This document shows positions 47,587 to 57,303 of a stretch of DNA of 64,000 nucleotides, piece by piece. A program made the position numbers and the translations under genes. Origin of the DNA: Pseudomonas sp. (GTDB taxonomy: Bacteria; Pseudomonadota; Gammaproteobacteria; Pseudomonadales; Pseudomonadaceae); NCBI RefSeq assembly GCF_030683065.1, contig NZ_JAUXMX010000046.1, positions 62,001 through 126,000 on the forward strand. Direction: 5' to 3'. Numbering within the stretch: the stretch's first letter is position 1; every line of letters starts with the position of its first letter. Under the pieces are notes generated by a model. That model saw only the letters and a list, made by a program, of their open reading frames with translations. It was not told where the DNA came from and searched no databases.

Positions 47587-49203
47587 ATGAGCCAACACTA
47601 CCAACACGACGTCCTGGTCATCGGCAGCGGAGCCGCAGGCCTTACCCTCGCACTGACCTTACCCGAGCACCTGCGCATTGCTGTGCTGAGCAAGGGCAAT
47701 CTGGCCAATGGCTCGACATACTGGGCACAAGGTGGCGTGGCGGCGGTACTCGACGACACCGACACCGTCGACTCGCATGTCGAAGATACCCTCAATGCTG
47801 GCGCTGGTTTGTGCCGTGAGGACTCTGTGCGCTTCACTGTGGAACACAGCCGCGAAGCGATCCAATGGTTGATTGACCAGGGCGTGCCCTTCACCCGCGA
47901 CGATCAGACCTCCCATGAAGACGGCAGCTTCGAGTTTCACCTGACCCGCGAAGGCGGTCATAGCCACCGACGCATCATCCACGCCGCCGACGCCACCGGT
48001 GCAGCGATCTTCAAGACTTTGCTCGAACAGGCAAAACTGCGGGGCAATATCGAACTGCTCGAACAGCGCGTGGCGGTTGACCTGATCACCGAACGTAAAC
48101 TCGACCTGGCTGGTGAACGCTGCCTGGGCGCTTACGTACTCAATCGCACCAGCGGCGAGGTTGATACCTATGGTGCACGCTTCGTGATCCTCGCCACAGG
48201 TGGCGCGGCCAAGGTTTACCTGTACACCAGCAACCCGGACGGTGCTTGCGGCGACGGCATCGCCATGGCCTGGCGCGCCGGCTGTCGGGTCGGCAACCTG
48301 GAGTTCAACCAGTTCCACCCGACCTGCCTTTACCACCCGCAGGCCAAAAGCTTTCTGGTTACCGAAGCCCTGCGCGGTGAAGGTGCGCTGCTCAAGCTGC
48401 CTAACGGCGAGCGTTTCATGCAACGCTTCGATGAGCGCGCCGAACTGGCACCACGCGACATCGTCGCCCGCGCCATCGACCACGAGATGAAGCGTCTCGG
48501 CGTGGATTGCGTGTACCTGGATATCAGCCACAAACCGGCTGACTTCATCAAGACGCACTTCCCGACCGTGTATGAGCGCTGCCTCGACTTTGGTATCGAC
48601 ATCACCCGCGAGCCTATCCCGGTAGTACCGGCCGCACATTACACGTGCGGCGGCGTGGTCGTTGATCAGAGCGGACACACCGATGTACCGGGTCTGTACG
48701 CCATCGGCGAGACCAGTTTTACCGGTTTGCACGGGGCCAACCGCATGGCCAGCAACTCGCTACTGGAATGCTTCGTCTACGCCCGCTCGGCGGCGGCCGA
48801 CATCGTGCAAAAGCTCAACGATGTGAGCGCACCGGCCAATCTGCCGACCTGGGATGCCAGCCAGGTCACAGACTCCGATGAAGACGTGATCATCGCGCAC
48901 AACTGGGATGAGCTGCGGCGCTTCATGTGGGATTACGTCGGCATCGTGCGCACCAACAAGCGCCTGCAACGCGCCGAACACCGGGTGCGCCTGCTACTCG
49001 ACGAGATCGATGAGTTTTACAGCAACTACAAAGTGAGCCGCGACCTGATCGAGCTGAGGAACCTGGCGCAGGTGGCCGAGCTGATGATCCGCTCAGCCAT
49101 GGAACGCAAGGAATCTCGCGGCCTGCATTACACCCTGGACTATCCGCAGCAGTTGCCTGAGGCCAAGGATACTATTCTGCGGCCGCCCATCTACGGCGAC
49201 TGA
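47587..49203 (+). CDS. nadB: L-aspartate oxidase NadB
   Basis: This 538-residue flavoenzyme oxidises L-aspartate to iminoaspartate, the first step of NAD synthesis. The FAD dinucleotide fold is [33 protein letters not shown] and [20 protein letters not shown] carry active-site residues of the succinate dehydrogenase/NadB family. The ATG at 47587 was chosen; an in-frame upstream codon at 47572 is less likely. Its 3' end overlaps the convergent ygfX gene by 32 bp. Confidence 0.96.
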   Translation: MSQHYQHDVLVIGSGAAGLTLALTLPEHLRIAVLSKGNLANGSTYWAQGGVAAVLDDTDTVDSHVEDTLNAGAGLCREDSVRFTVEHSREAIQWLIDQGVPFTRDDQTSHEDGSFEFHLTREGGHSHRRIIHAADATGAAIFKTLLEQAKLRGNIELLEQRVAVDLITERKLDLAGERCLGAYVLNRTSGEVDTYGARFVILATGGAAKVYLYTSNPDGACGDGIAMAWRAGCRVGNLEFNQFHPTCLYHPQAKSFLVTEALRGEGALLKLPNGERFMQRFDERAELAPRDIVARAIDHEMKRLGVDCVYLDISHKPADFIKTHFPTVYERCLDFGIDITREPIPVVPAAHYTCGGVVVDQSGHTDVPGLYAIGETSFTGLHGANRMASNSLLECFVYARSAAADIVQKLNDVSAPANLPTWDASQVTDSDEDVIIAHNWDELRRFMWDYVGIVRTNKRLQRAEHRVRLLLDEIDEFYSNYKVSRDLIELRNLAQVAELMIRSAMERKESRGLHYTLDYPQQLPEAKDTILRPPIYGD

Positions 49204-49624
49204 ATTTCAGGCGCACGCGCAGACGCCTGTGCATATCTGCAGCCATGGCGTCATGCGGGATGCACAAGCCGCGCACCCAGCGTTCACCTGGCAGGCTGTA
49301 ACGCAGCACCACGACCAGCGGTAACGCCAGGCTGTCGGGGCGTAATTGAATGGTCTGCCAGCCGCCCAAATCACTCCACAGCTGCCAACCCTCTGCCGTG
49401 CAGCGCAGCCCACTGAACGCGTGTGGCGCACTCAGCAAGATGTGCCGCGGCAATACCCAGGCGGCATGCCCAAGACACAGGGCAAGACCCAGCAACAGTG
49501 CCCACCATGCAATGCTGACAAGCAACAGACTGAGCAGCGCTAGCGCCTGGACGAAAGCATAGAGCAGCAGCAAGCGCCGCGACGGCTGCCAGCGGCACTC
49601 GAAGCTGTCACTTGGGCTGGACAC
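49172..49624 (-). CDS. ygfX: YgfX/CptA-like membrane protein
   Basis: This 150-residue protein has two adjacent spans at about residues 18-60 and a soluble C-terminal region ([20 protein letters not shown]). In enterics YgfX and SdhE form an operon and YgfX influences cell division proteins as a toxin-like factor; whether this holds here is unknown. It overlaps sdhE by 17 bases, and its 3' end overlaps nadB. Confidence 0.85.
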   Translation of the reverse strand: MSSPSDSFECRWQPSRRLLLLYAFVQALALLSLLLVSIAWWALLLGLALCLGHAAWVLPRHILLSAPHAFSGLRCTAEGWQLWSDLGGWQTIQLRPDSLALPLVVVLRYSLPGERWVRGLCIPHDAMAADMHRRLRVRLKFSRRRWAAAE

Positions 49625-49862
49625 GGTCCAGAATCATGCGAACCATGCGCTGCAACTCGGCATCTTCAGATTCGGCACGCTGCATAAACCAGCCAAACAT
49701 GTCCTGATCTTCACACTCGAGCAGCTTGCGGTAACACTCGCGATCTTCGGCATCGAGGGTTGGATAAACCTCTTTGACGAACGGTACCAGCAGTACATCC
49801 AGTTCCAGCATGCCGCGACGGCTGTGCCAGTAGAGACGATTGAGTTCTGTCGAATCGACCAT
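49608..49862 (-). CDS. sdhE: FAD assembly factor SdhE
   Basis: This 84-residue protein assists covalent FAD attachment to SdhA. The hallmark [13 protein letters not shown] contains the RGxxE-type motif, and [20 protein letters not shown] and DMFGWFM follow. The ATG at 49862 was chosen; the frame continues upstream without homology. It overlaps ygfX. Confidence 0.95.
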   Translation of the reverse strand: MVDSTELNRLYWHSRRGMLELDVLLVPFVKEVYPTLDAEDRECYRKLLECEDQDMFGWFMQRAESEDAELQRMVRMILDRVQPK

Positions 49863-50075
49863 GGAGCGCTTCCTTGATAGAGCCTGGCGGGAATTGAGCG
49901 CAGGAGTATACCAGTCGGCCGCAAGACGGGTGGCCGCCCCTGCAAGCAATCAAGGGTGACTAGAAGTGCGCGCCACTCAAGCTTTTTCCCAGCTTTTAAA
50001 CAAAGCCTGTAGCTTGAGGCTTATGGCTGCTTTTATGATGATGGCCCTAACGTTCACCCAGCGATTGTTTACCCT

Positions 50076-51017
50076 ATGGCCGATTCCGCGTTTTTCTCCA
50101 CCCTCAGCCACGAAGGCGTCCTCGCCGTTCGCGGTTCTGATGCGAGCAAACTCCTCCAGGGCCAACTGACCTGCAACCTCAATTACCTGAGCGCTACCCA
50201 CTCCAGCCTCGGCGCCCGCTGCACCCCCAAAGGGCGCATGCTGTCGAGCTTCAGGATTGTCAGCGTAGCCGACGGCTTCCTGCTGGCGATGGCCAGTGAG
50301 CTGGTCGAGCCGCAACTGCTCGACTTGCAGAAATACGCCGCATTCAGCAAATCCAAACTGATCGACGAAAGTGCCGACTGGGTACGCTTTGGCCTGCAGG
50401 ACGGCGACGCCGCGCTGGCCAGCCTCGGCCTCGACCTGCCCCGCGACGCCGATAGCGTTGCCCGCACCGACGATCTGCTGGCCGTGCGCCTGAGCGATGG
50501 CCGCGCCGAACTCTGGGCGCCGGCCAGCCAAGCCGAGAACCTGCACGCCCAACTGGACGCCCAGCTGGCGTACGCCCCACTCAATCAGTGGCTGCTGGCC
50601 CAGGTACGCGCCGGCATCGGCCAGGTGCTGGGTTCCACCCGCGAGCTGTTCATCCCGCAAATGCTCAACCTGCAGGCACTGGGCGGGGTCAGCTTCAAGA
50701 AAGGCTGCTACACCGGCCAGGAAATCGTCGCGCGCATGCAGTACCTCGGCAAGCTCAAGCGCCGCTTATATCGCCTGACCGTGGAAGGCGAAAGTCTCCC
50801 ACTGCCGGCAACCGAACTATTTTCCCCAGAGCGCAACAGTAGCGTCGGTGAAGTGGTCCTGGCGGCGCAAAGCGACAGCGGCTTCGAGCTGCTCGCGGTA
50901 TTGCTAGAGGACGCGGTCAGTGACGGACGCATTCACCTCGGCACACCGCAAGGCCTGCCGCTCAGGCTGCTCGACCTGCCCTACACCCTGGACAGCAACC
51001 GCGAAATCCAACGCTAA
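50076..51017 (+). CDS. ygfZ: YgfZ/GcvT-like folate-binding Fe-S maintenance protein
   Basis: This 313-residue protein has the YgfZ signature KGCYTGQEIVARMQYLGKLK at about residue 208, containing the essential Cys. The N-terminus (LAVRGSDASKLLQGQLTCNL) matches the GcvT-like fold. YgfZ supports folate-dependent Fe-S enzyme assembly, including MiaB. It is divergent from sdhE, which also serves succinate dehydrogenase maturation. Confidence 0.94.
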   Translation: MADSAFFSTLSHEGVLAVRGSDASKLLQGQLTCNLNYLSATHSSLGARCTPKGRMLSSFRIVSVADGFLLAMASELVEPQLLDLQKYAAFSKSKLIDESADWVRFGLQDGDAALASLGLDLPRDADSVARTDDLLAVRLSDGRAELWAPASQAENLHAQLDAQLAYAPLNQWLLAQVRAGIGQVLGSTRELFIPQMLNLQALGGVSFKKGCYTGQEIVARMQYLGKLKRRLYRLTVEGESLPLPATELFSPERNSSVGEVVLAAQSDSGFELLAVLLEDAVSDGRIHLGTPQGLPLRLLDLPYTLDSNREIQR

Positions 51018-51057
51018 CCACACTGCACCTGCAGCCGATGACTGAAGAGATCTGCCC

Positions 51058-51894
51058 ATGAGCAAGCTTGCCGAGAAAGTCCAACAGGAACTGATCAAGG
51101 CCATCGACAACGATGATCTGGTATTGCCCACCCTGCCAGAGGTCGCCCTGAAAGTTCGTGAAGCGGCAGAAGACCCGGACATCGGTATTCCGCAGATCAG
51201 CAAGGTCATCGGCAACGATGCAGCACTGACCGCCCGCATCATCAAGGTAGTGAACAGCCCATTGCTGCGCACCAACAAGGAAATCACTGACCTGCAGATG
51301 GCCGTTAGCCGGCTGGGCATCAACTACACCTGCAACCTGGCGACCGGCCTGGCGATGGAGCAGATGTTCCAGGCCACCTCGGACATAGTCGACCGCAAGA
51401 TGCGCGAAGTCTGGAACAAGAGCACGGAAATTGCCGGGATCTGCCACGTGCTGTGTAAACACTACACCCGCCTGATGCCGGATCAGGCAACCCTCGCCGG
51501 CCTGGTTCACCAGATTGGCGTATTGCCGATCCTGACTTACGCCGAAGACCACAACGAACTGCTGTCCGACTCGATCAGCCTCAACCACGTCATCGAGCAG
51601 ATTCACCCGATGATCGGCGACAAGATCCTGCGTGCCTGGGACTTCCCCGAATTGATCGCCATGGTGCCGAGTCAACACCTGGATTTCACCCGCGACAGTG
51701 CCAAGGTCGACTACGTCGACATCGTCCAGGTTGCCATTCTGCAGAGCTACCTGGGCAGCCAACATCCGTATACCGAGATGGATTGGAGCCAGATCCCGGC
51801 ATTCCGCAAACTGGGTCTGGACCCGCACCAGAACCTGAATGACAACGAAGACCTCTCCGCCGCCATGGAAGCGGCCATGGGCATGCTGCAGTAA
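51058..51894 (+). CDS. HDOD domain signalling protein
   Basis: This 278-residue protein is a single HDOD domain with an N-terminal helical lead. It begins with LPTLPEVALKVREAAEDPDI and contains IGNDAALTARIIKVVNSPLL, both conserved in HDOD proteins. The catalytic HD residues of true HD-GYP phosphodiesterases are not preserved, as usual for HDOD. It lies 40 bp after ygfZ. Confidence 0.92.
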   Translation: MSKLAEKVQQELIKAIDNDDLVLPTLPEVALKVREAAEDPDIGIPQISKVIGNDAALTARIIKVVNSPLLRTNKEITDLQMAVSRLGINYTCNLATGLAMEQMFQATSDIVDRKMREVWNKSTEIAGICHVLCKHYTRLMPDQATLAGLVHQIGVLPILTYAEDHNELLSDSISLNHVIEQIHPMIGDKILRAWDFPELIAMVPSQHLDFTRDSAKVDYVDIVQVAILQSYLGSQHPYTEMDWSQIPAFRKLGLDPHQNLNDNEDLSAAMEAAMGMLQ

Positions 51895-52008
51895 AGCGCT
51901 CAGAGGTGGGACAGCCTGCCACTCCCGGACAGGCTCCTGGAGGGGCCGCCCCGTATACGACGCCGCGCTGTCGCGCAGCAAACCGAGGTGCGCGCGGGGC
52001 CAGCTGTC

Positions 52009-52075
52009 GTAGGAGCGGCTTCAGCCGCGAATTCTTCGCGGCACAGCAAAGCTTCGCGGCTGAAGCCGCTCCTAC
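52009..52075. repeat. REPIN: paired perfect 22-bp REP arms
   Basis: The arms at 52009-52030 (starting GTAGGAGCGGCTTCAGCC) and 52054-52075 are perfectly inverted around a 23-bp spacer. This is the very common pseudomonad REP family. It sits between the convergent HDOD and tctE genes and is likely mobilised in trans by a RAYT transposase elsewhere. The remainder of 51895-52172 shows no gene. Confidence 0.93.
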
Positions 52076-52172
52076 AGAAAACGTAATCATCAATAAATCA
52101 ATGATATTCAGGTTGTTTGATAAGAGCTCGTGGAAGTATCGAGCGCCGTCACAAGCGCTCTTTCACGCCCTA

Positions 52173-53564
52173 TCAAATAGGCTCGACAACAAACTCGACG
52201 CGCACCAGCAGCCCCTGCGGCAGGGCCTGATGCAGACTGATGCGCGCCTGGTGCGCGCGACAGATCTCGCCGACGATGGCCAAGCCCAGGCCCGCGCCAG
52301 AGCCTTGCACGCCGCGCCGATAAAAGCGCTCGAAAACCTTCTCGTGCTCCTCTAAAGGAATCCCAGGGCCATCGTCCTGAACCTCCAGGACACCTGGCGC
52401 CACCACCCGCAGGATCACATTGCCGCCGGCCGGGGTATGCGCCAGAGCGTTATCCACCAGGTTGCACAACAACTCATTGAGCAGGGTCGGCTCGCCGCGC
52501 AGCCACACCGGTTGTTCGGCCTCCAGCGCCAAGGAAATTCCGCGCGCGTGGGCCAACGGCGCCAACGCCAGCCCCAGCTCACGGGCCAACTGACTGAGGT
52601 CCAGCTGCTGTGCGCCACCCTCGGCAATCGCCCGCGCCCCACTTTCAATGCGCGCCAGCGAGAGCAGTTGATTGGCCAGCTGAGTCAGCCGATCGGTATT
52701 CTGCGCCGCTTCTTCCAGGGTGCTGCGCCAGGCGGCAGGTTCCTGCGCACGCAGACCCAGTTCGACCCGCGCCTTGAGCGCCGCCAGGGGCGTGCGCAGT
52801 TCGTGGGCAGCATCGGCGATGAATTGCGACTGACGCTCGAACAGGCCACGCAGACGTTCATTGAACTGATTCAAGGCACTCACCAGCGGACGCAACTCGC
52901 GTGGCAGCTCGGCATCCGGTAGCGGCCGCAGGTCGTCGCTGGCACGCGCGGCCACCGTCCGTCGCAACAGTTCCAGCGGACGCAGCGCGGCACTCACCGC
53001 CAGCCACACCAGCAGCAGTGCGCTGAACGCCAGCAAACACATGCGCCACAGCGTGCCAACCAATAACTGATGCGTCATACGTTCACGTGCGCCTAGCGTC
53101 TCGGCCACTCGAATCTCGGCAATACCATTGAGCAGGGGTTCGCTGACCGGTTGCAGCAGGCTGACCACGCGCACACCCTGACTGCGGTAGAAGCCATCGT
53201 AGAAACGCGCCAGCGCCGGGTAATCGTCGGTACGCGGAGTGCCGGCAGGCGCCGCCGGTAGATCGTCGTAACCGGAGACCAGTTGCCCACGCTGATCCAG
53301 CACTTGGTAGTAGATGCGCCCAACGCTGTCGTAGGCGAAGGTGTCCAGGGCGACATAGGGCACATTGGCCTTGAGCCTGCCGTCATCGGCATACAGACCC
53401 TGGGCGATCGCCCGTGCCGACGCCAGCAGGGTACGGTCATAGGCGGTGTCGGCGGCGCTCCGGGCACTCCAGTAAGCACTCAAACTGCTCACAACCAGAA
53501 TCAGCGTCAACAGCAGCGCCAGACGCCGCAGCAGCCGCCCGCGCAGGCTACCGACTTCAGCCAC
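52173..53564 (-). CDS. tctE: Sensor histidine kinase TctE
   Basis: This 463-residue inner-membrane kinase has two spans (about residues 12-32 and 166-186) around a periplasmic sensor domain. A HAMP region and the H-box IADAAHELRTPLAALKARVE follow, then N-box NELLCNLVDNALAHTPAGG and G-box VQDDGPGIPLEEH. The GTG at 53564 overlaps the tctD stop by 8 bases and has GGAGG 6 bases upstream. Adjacent opdH-tctCBA points to tricarboxylate sensing. Confidence 0.93.
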   Translation of the reverse strand: MAEVGSLRGRLLRRLALLLTLILVVSSLSAYWSARSAADTAYDRTLLASARAIAQGLYADDGRLKANVPYVALDTFAYDSVGRIYYQVLDQRGQLVSGYDDLPAAPAGTPRTDDYPALARFYDGFYRSQGVRVVSLLQPVSEPLLNGIAEIRVAETLGARERMTHQLLVGTLWRMCLLAFSALLLVWLAVSAALRPLELLRRTVAARASDDLRPLPDAELPRELRPLVSALNQFNERLRGLFERQSQFIADAAHELRTPLAALKARVELGLRAQEPAAWRSTLEEAAQNTDRLTQLANQLLSLARIESGARAIAEGGAQQLDLSQLARELGLALAPLAHARGISLALEAEQPVWLRGEPTLLNELLCNLVDNALAHTPAGGNVILRVVAPGVLEVQDDGPGIPLEEHEKVFERFYRRGVQGSGAGLGLAIVGEICRAHQARISLHQALPQGLLVRVEFVVEPI

Positions 53565-54228
53565 CGACTGCCTCCAACAAATAACCCAGGCCACGGAAGG
53601 TAACAATGCGTGCGCCGCTGCCCTCGAGCTTCTTGCGCAGACGATGGACGTAGATCTCGATCGAGTCGGTGCTCGCTTCCTCGTCCAGACCAAACACCTG
53701 GGCCGCCAGTTGCTCCTTGCTCATCACCCGCCCCGGCCGGGCAATCATGGCTTCCAGCACCGCCTGCTCGCGCGAGGTCAGGCTAAGGCTTTCTCCTCCT
53801 GCACTGAAGCGCCGGGTACCCAGGTCATAGAGCAGTTGGCCGCAGCGCTGCTGCTGCTCGCCACCCAGCACGCTGCGCCGCAGCAGCGCCTTGACCCGCG
53901 CTTCCAGCTCGCTCAATTCAAAGGGTTTGGCCAGGTAATCATCGGCACCGAGGTTGAGGCCATGCACGCGATCCTTGACTTCGCCACGAGCGGTCAGCAT
54001 CAGCACCGGCAGGGTCTTGCCCCGCTCACGCAAGCGCGCCAGCACCTGGAAACCATCGAGGCGTGGCAAGCCGATATCGAGAATCGCCAGGGCGTACTCC
54101 TCGCTGGCCAGGGCCAGATCGGCGGCCACTCCATCGTGCAGAACGTCCACCGTCCAGCCGGCGCTTTTCAGGGCCTGGGCTACGCTCGCCGCCAATTGCG
54201 GATGGTCTTCGACCAGCAGAATTCGCAC
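53557..54228 (-). CDS. tctD: Response regulator TctD
   Basis: This 223-residue OmpR-family regulator has the phospho-acceptor Asp in YALAILDIGLPRLDG and the acidic pair in VRILLVEDHPQ. The Lys lies in GADDYLAKPFEL. A C-terminal winged helix ends TFRGLGYLLEAVGG. The GTG at 54228 has GGAGG 5 bases upstream, a better start than the ATG at 54240. It faces the opdH promoter, which probably contains its operator. Confidence 0.93.
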   Translation of the reverse strand: MRILLVEDHPQLAASVAQALKSAGWTVDVLHDGVAADLALASEEYALAILDIGLPRLDGFQVLARLRERGKTLPVLMLTARGEVKDRVHGLNLGADDYLAKPFELSELEARVKALLRRSVLGGEQQQRCGQLLYDLGTRRFSAGGESLSLTSREQAVLEAMIARPGRVMSKEQLAAQVFGLDEEASTDSIEIYVHRLRKKLEGSGARIVTFRGLGYLLEAVGG

Positions 54229-54359
54229 CGCCACCTCCATCCAGATTCGAGTCAGATAATCATTATCGGCCACGCAGCCCGGGCCGCAGTTTACAGGCGT
54301 GCGGCGACCTGTGAATTAGCAAAATGCCGGCGCGCAACCACTGCAAAAAAATTCAACGC

Positions 54360-54380
54360 TGAAAGCTTGGTGAAAGCTTG
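54360..54380 (+). promoter_or_regulatory. Direct repeat TGAAAGCTTG x2, candidate TctD operator
   Basis: The two 10-bp copies start 11 bp apart (54360-54369 and 54371-54380), the helical spacing used by OmpR-family dimers. It lies about 100 bp upstream of the opdH start and 130 bp from tctD. A 6-bp dyad CTGCAC-N6-GTGCAG at 54429-54446 lies further downstream. Confidence 0.6.
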
Positions 54381-54456
54381 ACCTCATACGATCAGCGCCA
54401 GGTGGCTCGACCCACCTACCTGAACGGTCTGCACAGTGGTGTGCAGCCGTGACAAA

Positions 54457-54470
54457 AACAACAATGGAGA
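54457..54470 (+). promoter_or_regulatory. Hfq/Crc-type A-rich motif over the opdH ribosome binding site
   Basis: AACAACAA directly precedes TGGAGA, the ribosome binding site of opdH. It matches the AAnAAnAA catabolite-activity motif through which Hfq with Crc blocks translation in pseudomonads. This would hold citrate uptake off when preferred carbon sources are present. Confidence 0.6.
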
Positions 54471-54477
54471 CCACACG

Positions 54478-55740
54478 ATGCCAATAGCATCACGTCAGGC
54501 ACTGCTGCCTGTAAACCTGCTCAGCCTAGCCGTAACTGCAGCACTGCTCGCACCTGCTGCCCAGGCCGCGTTTGTCGAAGACAGCACAGCCAACCTGACC
54601 ATGACCAATATCTACCTGAATCGTGATTTTCGCGAAGGCGATGGCCAGAACAAGCGCGAAGAATGGGGCCAGGGTTTCCTGCTGAATATTCAGTCGGGTT
54701 ATACCGAGGGCACTGTTGGCTTCGGCCTTGATGCCATGGGCATGCTCGGCGTCAAGCTGGACTCCGGTGGCGGCCGCACTGGCACCGGCTTGTTGCCAGC
54801 GCGTGAAAGCGGCGGCGCACCGGACGAGTTCAGCCGCCTGGGCCTCACCGCCAAGGTCAAGCTCTCCGCCACCGAATTACGCTACGGCTCACATGTGCCT
54901 GATCTACCCGTGGTCAAGGCCAGTGACAGCCGTCTACTGCCCCAGGTGTTCGAAGGAGGCCTGCTGACCTCCAGCGAGCTGGATGGCCTGACCTTCACCG
55001 GCGGGCGTCTGGACAAGGTCATCGACCGCGCCTCAAGCAACTCCGAAGAGCTGGTGCTTAACAATAGGAATCGTCGTTTCGCCGGGGGCATCACAGCCGA
55101 TTACCTGGACCTGCTGGGAGTTGACTACCAGTTCAACCCGAATATCAAAGGTCGCTACTTCCACGCCGAACTGGATGACATCTACCGGCAGAACTTCTTC
55201 AACCTGCTGGCCAGCTACCCCATGGGCGGCGGCACCCTGGCCAGCGACCTGCGCCTGATGCTGAGCGACGACAGCGGCGCGGCCAATGCCGGCAAGATTG
55301 ACAACCGCGCACTCAACGGCGTGGTCAGCTATGCCCACAGCGGGCACAAGCTCAGCCTGGCCTACCAGAAGATGAGCGGCGACACCGGCTATGCCTATAT
55401 CGACGGCAGCGATCCCTATTTGGTCAACGACTCCGCCAACGACTACGCCAACCCTGAAGAAAAATCCTGGTCGGCTCGCTACGATTACAATTTCGCCAGC
55501 CTCGGCCTGCCCGGCCTGAACGTCCTCGCCCGCTATATCAAGGGCAGTGACGCGAAGATTATCGGCAGCGACGAGCGCGGCGGCGAGTGGGAGCACAACT
55601 TCGAGGTCAAGTACGTGGTCCAGAGCGGCCCGGCGAAGAACCTTTACGTGCGCCTGCGTAACGCGAACCTGCGCTCCGACTTCGCCCGCGACTCGGACGA
55701 ATACCGGATGGTCGTCGGCTACACGCTGCCGATCTGGTAA
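54478..55740 (+). CDS. opdH: OpdH-like outer-membrane porin (OprD family)
   Basis: This 420-residue porin has a signal peptide of about 34 residues (after MPIASRQALLPVNLLSLAVT) and OprD-type features. FVEDSTANLTMTNIYLNRDF opens the barrel, GQNKREEWGQGFLLNIQSG follows and the C-terminus ends in an aromatic beta strand (YRMVVGYTLPIW). The ATG at 54478 has TGGAGA upstream, and the ORF extension upstream is unsupported. The tctC gene follows after 29 bp, so the porin and importer form one operon for tricarboxylates. Confidence 0.92.
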   Translation: MPIASRQALLPVNLLSLAVTAALLAPAAQAAFVEDSTANLTMTNIYLNRDFREGDGQNKREEWGQGFLLNIQSGYTEGTVGFGLDAMGMLGVKLDSGGGRTGTGLLPARESGGAPDEFSRLGLTAKVKLSATELRYGSHVPDLPVVKASDSRLLPQVFEGGLLTSSELDGLTFTGGRLDKVIDRASSNSEELVLNNRNRRFAGGITADYLDLLGVDYQFNPNIKGRYFHAELDDIYRQNFFNLLASYPMGGGTLASDLRLMLSDDSGAANAGKIDNRALNGVVSYAHSGHKLSLAYQKMSGDTGYAYIDGSDPYLVNDSANDYANPEEKSWSARYDYNFASLGLPGLNVLARYIKGSDAKIIGSDERGGEWEHNFEVKYVVQSGPAKNLYVRLRNANLRSDFARDSDEYRMVVGYTLPIW

Positions 55741-55769
55741 TCCACAATAAGAATCTAGAGGAAACACCC

Positions 55770-56750
55770 ATGAAAACTGCCTTTACCCGTATCGCCCTCG
55801 CCACCGCCTGCATGGCCTTCGCCGGTCAACTGCTGGCTGCCGAACCCAAGCGCCCCGAGTGCATCGCTCCGGCCAAGCCCGGCGGCGGCTTCGACCTGAC
55901 CTGCAAACTGGCACAAAGCGGCTTGAAAGATGGCGGCCTGCTGAAAAAACCGATGCGCGTCACCTACATGCCCGGCGGTGTTGGCGCCGTTGCGTACAAC
56001 GCGGTGATCGCCCAGCGCGCCGATGACCCAGGCACCATTGTCGCCTTCTCCAGCGGCTCCCTGCTCAACCTGGCCCAAGGCAAGTTCGGTCGTTACGACG
56101 AAACCGGCGTGCGCTGGCTAGCGGCGGTAGGCACCGACTATGGCGCCATTACCGTGCGTGCCGACTCGCCCTACCAGAGCCTCGATGACCTGGTACAGGC
56201 ACTGAAGAAAGATCCGTCCAGCATCGTCTTCGGTGCGGGCGCCACCATCGGCGGCCAGGACTGGATGCAGACCGCGCTGATCGCTCGCCTGGCGGGTATC
56301 GATCCGAAGAACCTGCGTTATGTCGCCTTCGAAGGCGGCGGCGAAACCCTCACTGCCATGCTCGGCGGCCACGTACAGGTAACCAGCAGCGGCCTCGGTG
56401 AAGTCACCCCGCAACTGGAAGCGAAGAAGGTACGCATCCTCGCGGTACTCTCCGATGAACGCCTGCCGGGCAAGCTGGCCGAGATCCCCACCGCCAAGGA
56501 GCAAGGCTACGACATCACCTGGCCGGTGATCCGCGGTTTCTATGTCGGCCCAGAGGTCAGCGATGCGCAGTACGACTGGTGGAAACAGCAGTTCGATACC
56601 ATGCTCGCCAGCGAAGACTTCGCCAAGCTGCGTGCACAGCGCGACCTGCTGCCACTGTCGGTGACTGGCGATGAACTGCAAGCCCTGGTCTTCAAGCAAG
56701 TCGAAGAATACAAGGTGCTAGCCGATGCCTTCGGCCTGATGCAGGAGTAA
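55770..56750 (+). CDS. tctC: Tripartite tricarboxylate transporter binding protein TctC
   Basis: This 326-residue periplasmic protein has a signal peptide of about 23 residues (MKTAFTRIALATACMAFAGQ). The family motif CIAPAKPGGGFDLTCKLAQS opens the mature protein and MPGGVGAVAYNAVIAQRADD follows. It binds citrate-type acids and delivers them to TctAB. GAGGAAACACCC precedes the ATG. Confidence 0.94.
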   Translation: MKTAFTRIALATACMAFAGQLLAAEPKRPECIAPAKPGGGFDLTCKLAQSGLKDGGLLKKPMRVTYMPGGVGAVAYNAVIAQRADDPGTIVAFSSGSLLNLAQGKFGRYDETGVRWLAAVGTDYGAITVRADSPYQSLDDLVQALKKDPSSIVFGAGATIGGQDWMQTALIARLAGIDPKNLRYVAFEGGGETLTAMLGGHVQVTSSGLGEVTPQLEAKKVRILAVLSDERLPGKLAEIPTAKEQGYDITWPVIRGFYVGPEVSDAQYDWWKQQFDTMLASEDFAKLRAQRDLLPLSVTGDELQALVFKQVEEYKVLADAFGLMQE

Positions 56751-56768
56751 AACGCCAACACCCAGAAC

Positions 56769-56816
56769 GTAGGATGGGTCGGGCCGCGCAGGTTGAGCGC
56801 AGCGATACCCATCCTA
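56769..56816. repeat. Inverted repeat (GTAGGATGGGT family) between tctC and tctB
   Basis: The arms GTAGGATGGGT (56769-56779) and ACCCATCCTA (56807-56816) pair around a GC-rich centre ending GTTGAGCGCAGCGAT. It is the same family as the copy inside hrpA (28037-28068) and a degenerate copy near 32192-32223. It may raise tctC transcript levels relative to tctBA. Confidence 0.8.
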
Positions 56817-56858
56817 AGGTTCCTCGGTCTTCCCTGACCCTTGACTAGGTAACCCACC

Positions 56859-57302
56859 ATGTACGTCCGCCTGTTCGCTGCGATCTGGCTGCTTTTCTGT
56901 GCCGGCCTCGCCGTCCTCGCCTGGGGTTTCCAGGCGCCGTTTGCCTACGACCCGGTTGGCCCCCGCGCCTACCCATTGTTACTGCTCAGCCTGATGGCTG
57001 TCGGTGCCGCTTGGCTGATTGCCAAGCCCGACCTGCTTGAGCAAGTACTCAACCCCCGCGCGATAAAGCGAGCCTGCCTGTGCATCGCCACCCTGCTTGC
57101 CTACGCCCTACTGTTTGAACCGCTTGGTTTCATCCTCAGCACCGCTCTGACCACCTTCACCCTTGGCCTGTTGTTCACCGGACGCCTGCTGCCCTGCGCC
57201 CTGAGCGGCACACTACTGGGCGTTCTGCTGTACGGCCTGTTCGACCTGCTGCTGGACGTACCTTTGCCGCTGGGTCTGCTTACCGTCTTCGTGGAGAATT
57301 GA
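56859..57302 (+). CDS. tctB: Tripartite tricarboxylate transporter small membrane subunit TctB
   Basis: This 147-residue membrane protein has about four spans. AYDPVGPRAYPLLLLSLMAV is typical of the TctB family. Its function is to form the membrane part with TctA. It ends one base before tctA, so the two are translationally coupled. Confidence 0.9.
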   Translation: MYVRLFAAIWLLFCAGLAVLAWGFQAPFAYDPVGPRAYPLLLLSLMAVGAAWLIAKPDLLEQVLNPRAIKRACLCIATLLAYALLFEPLGFILSTALTTFTLGLLFTGRLLPCALSGTLLGVLLYGLFDLLLDVPLPLGLLTVFVEN

Positions 57303-57303
57303 T

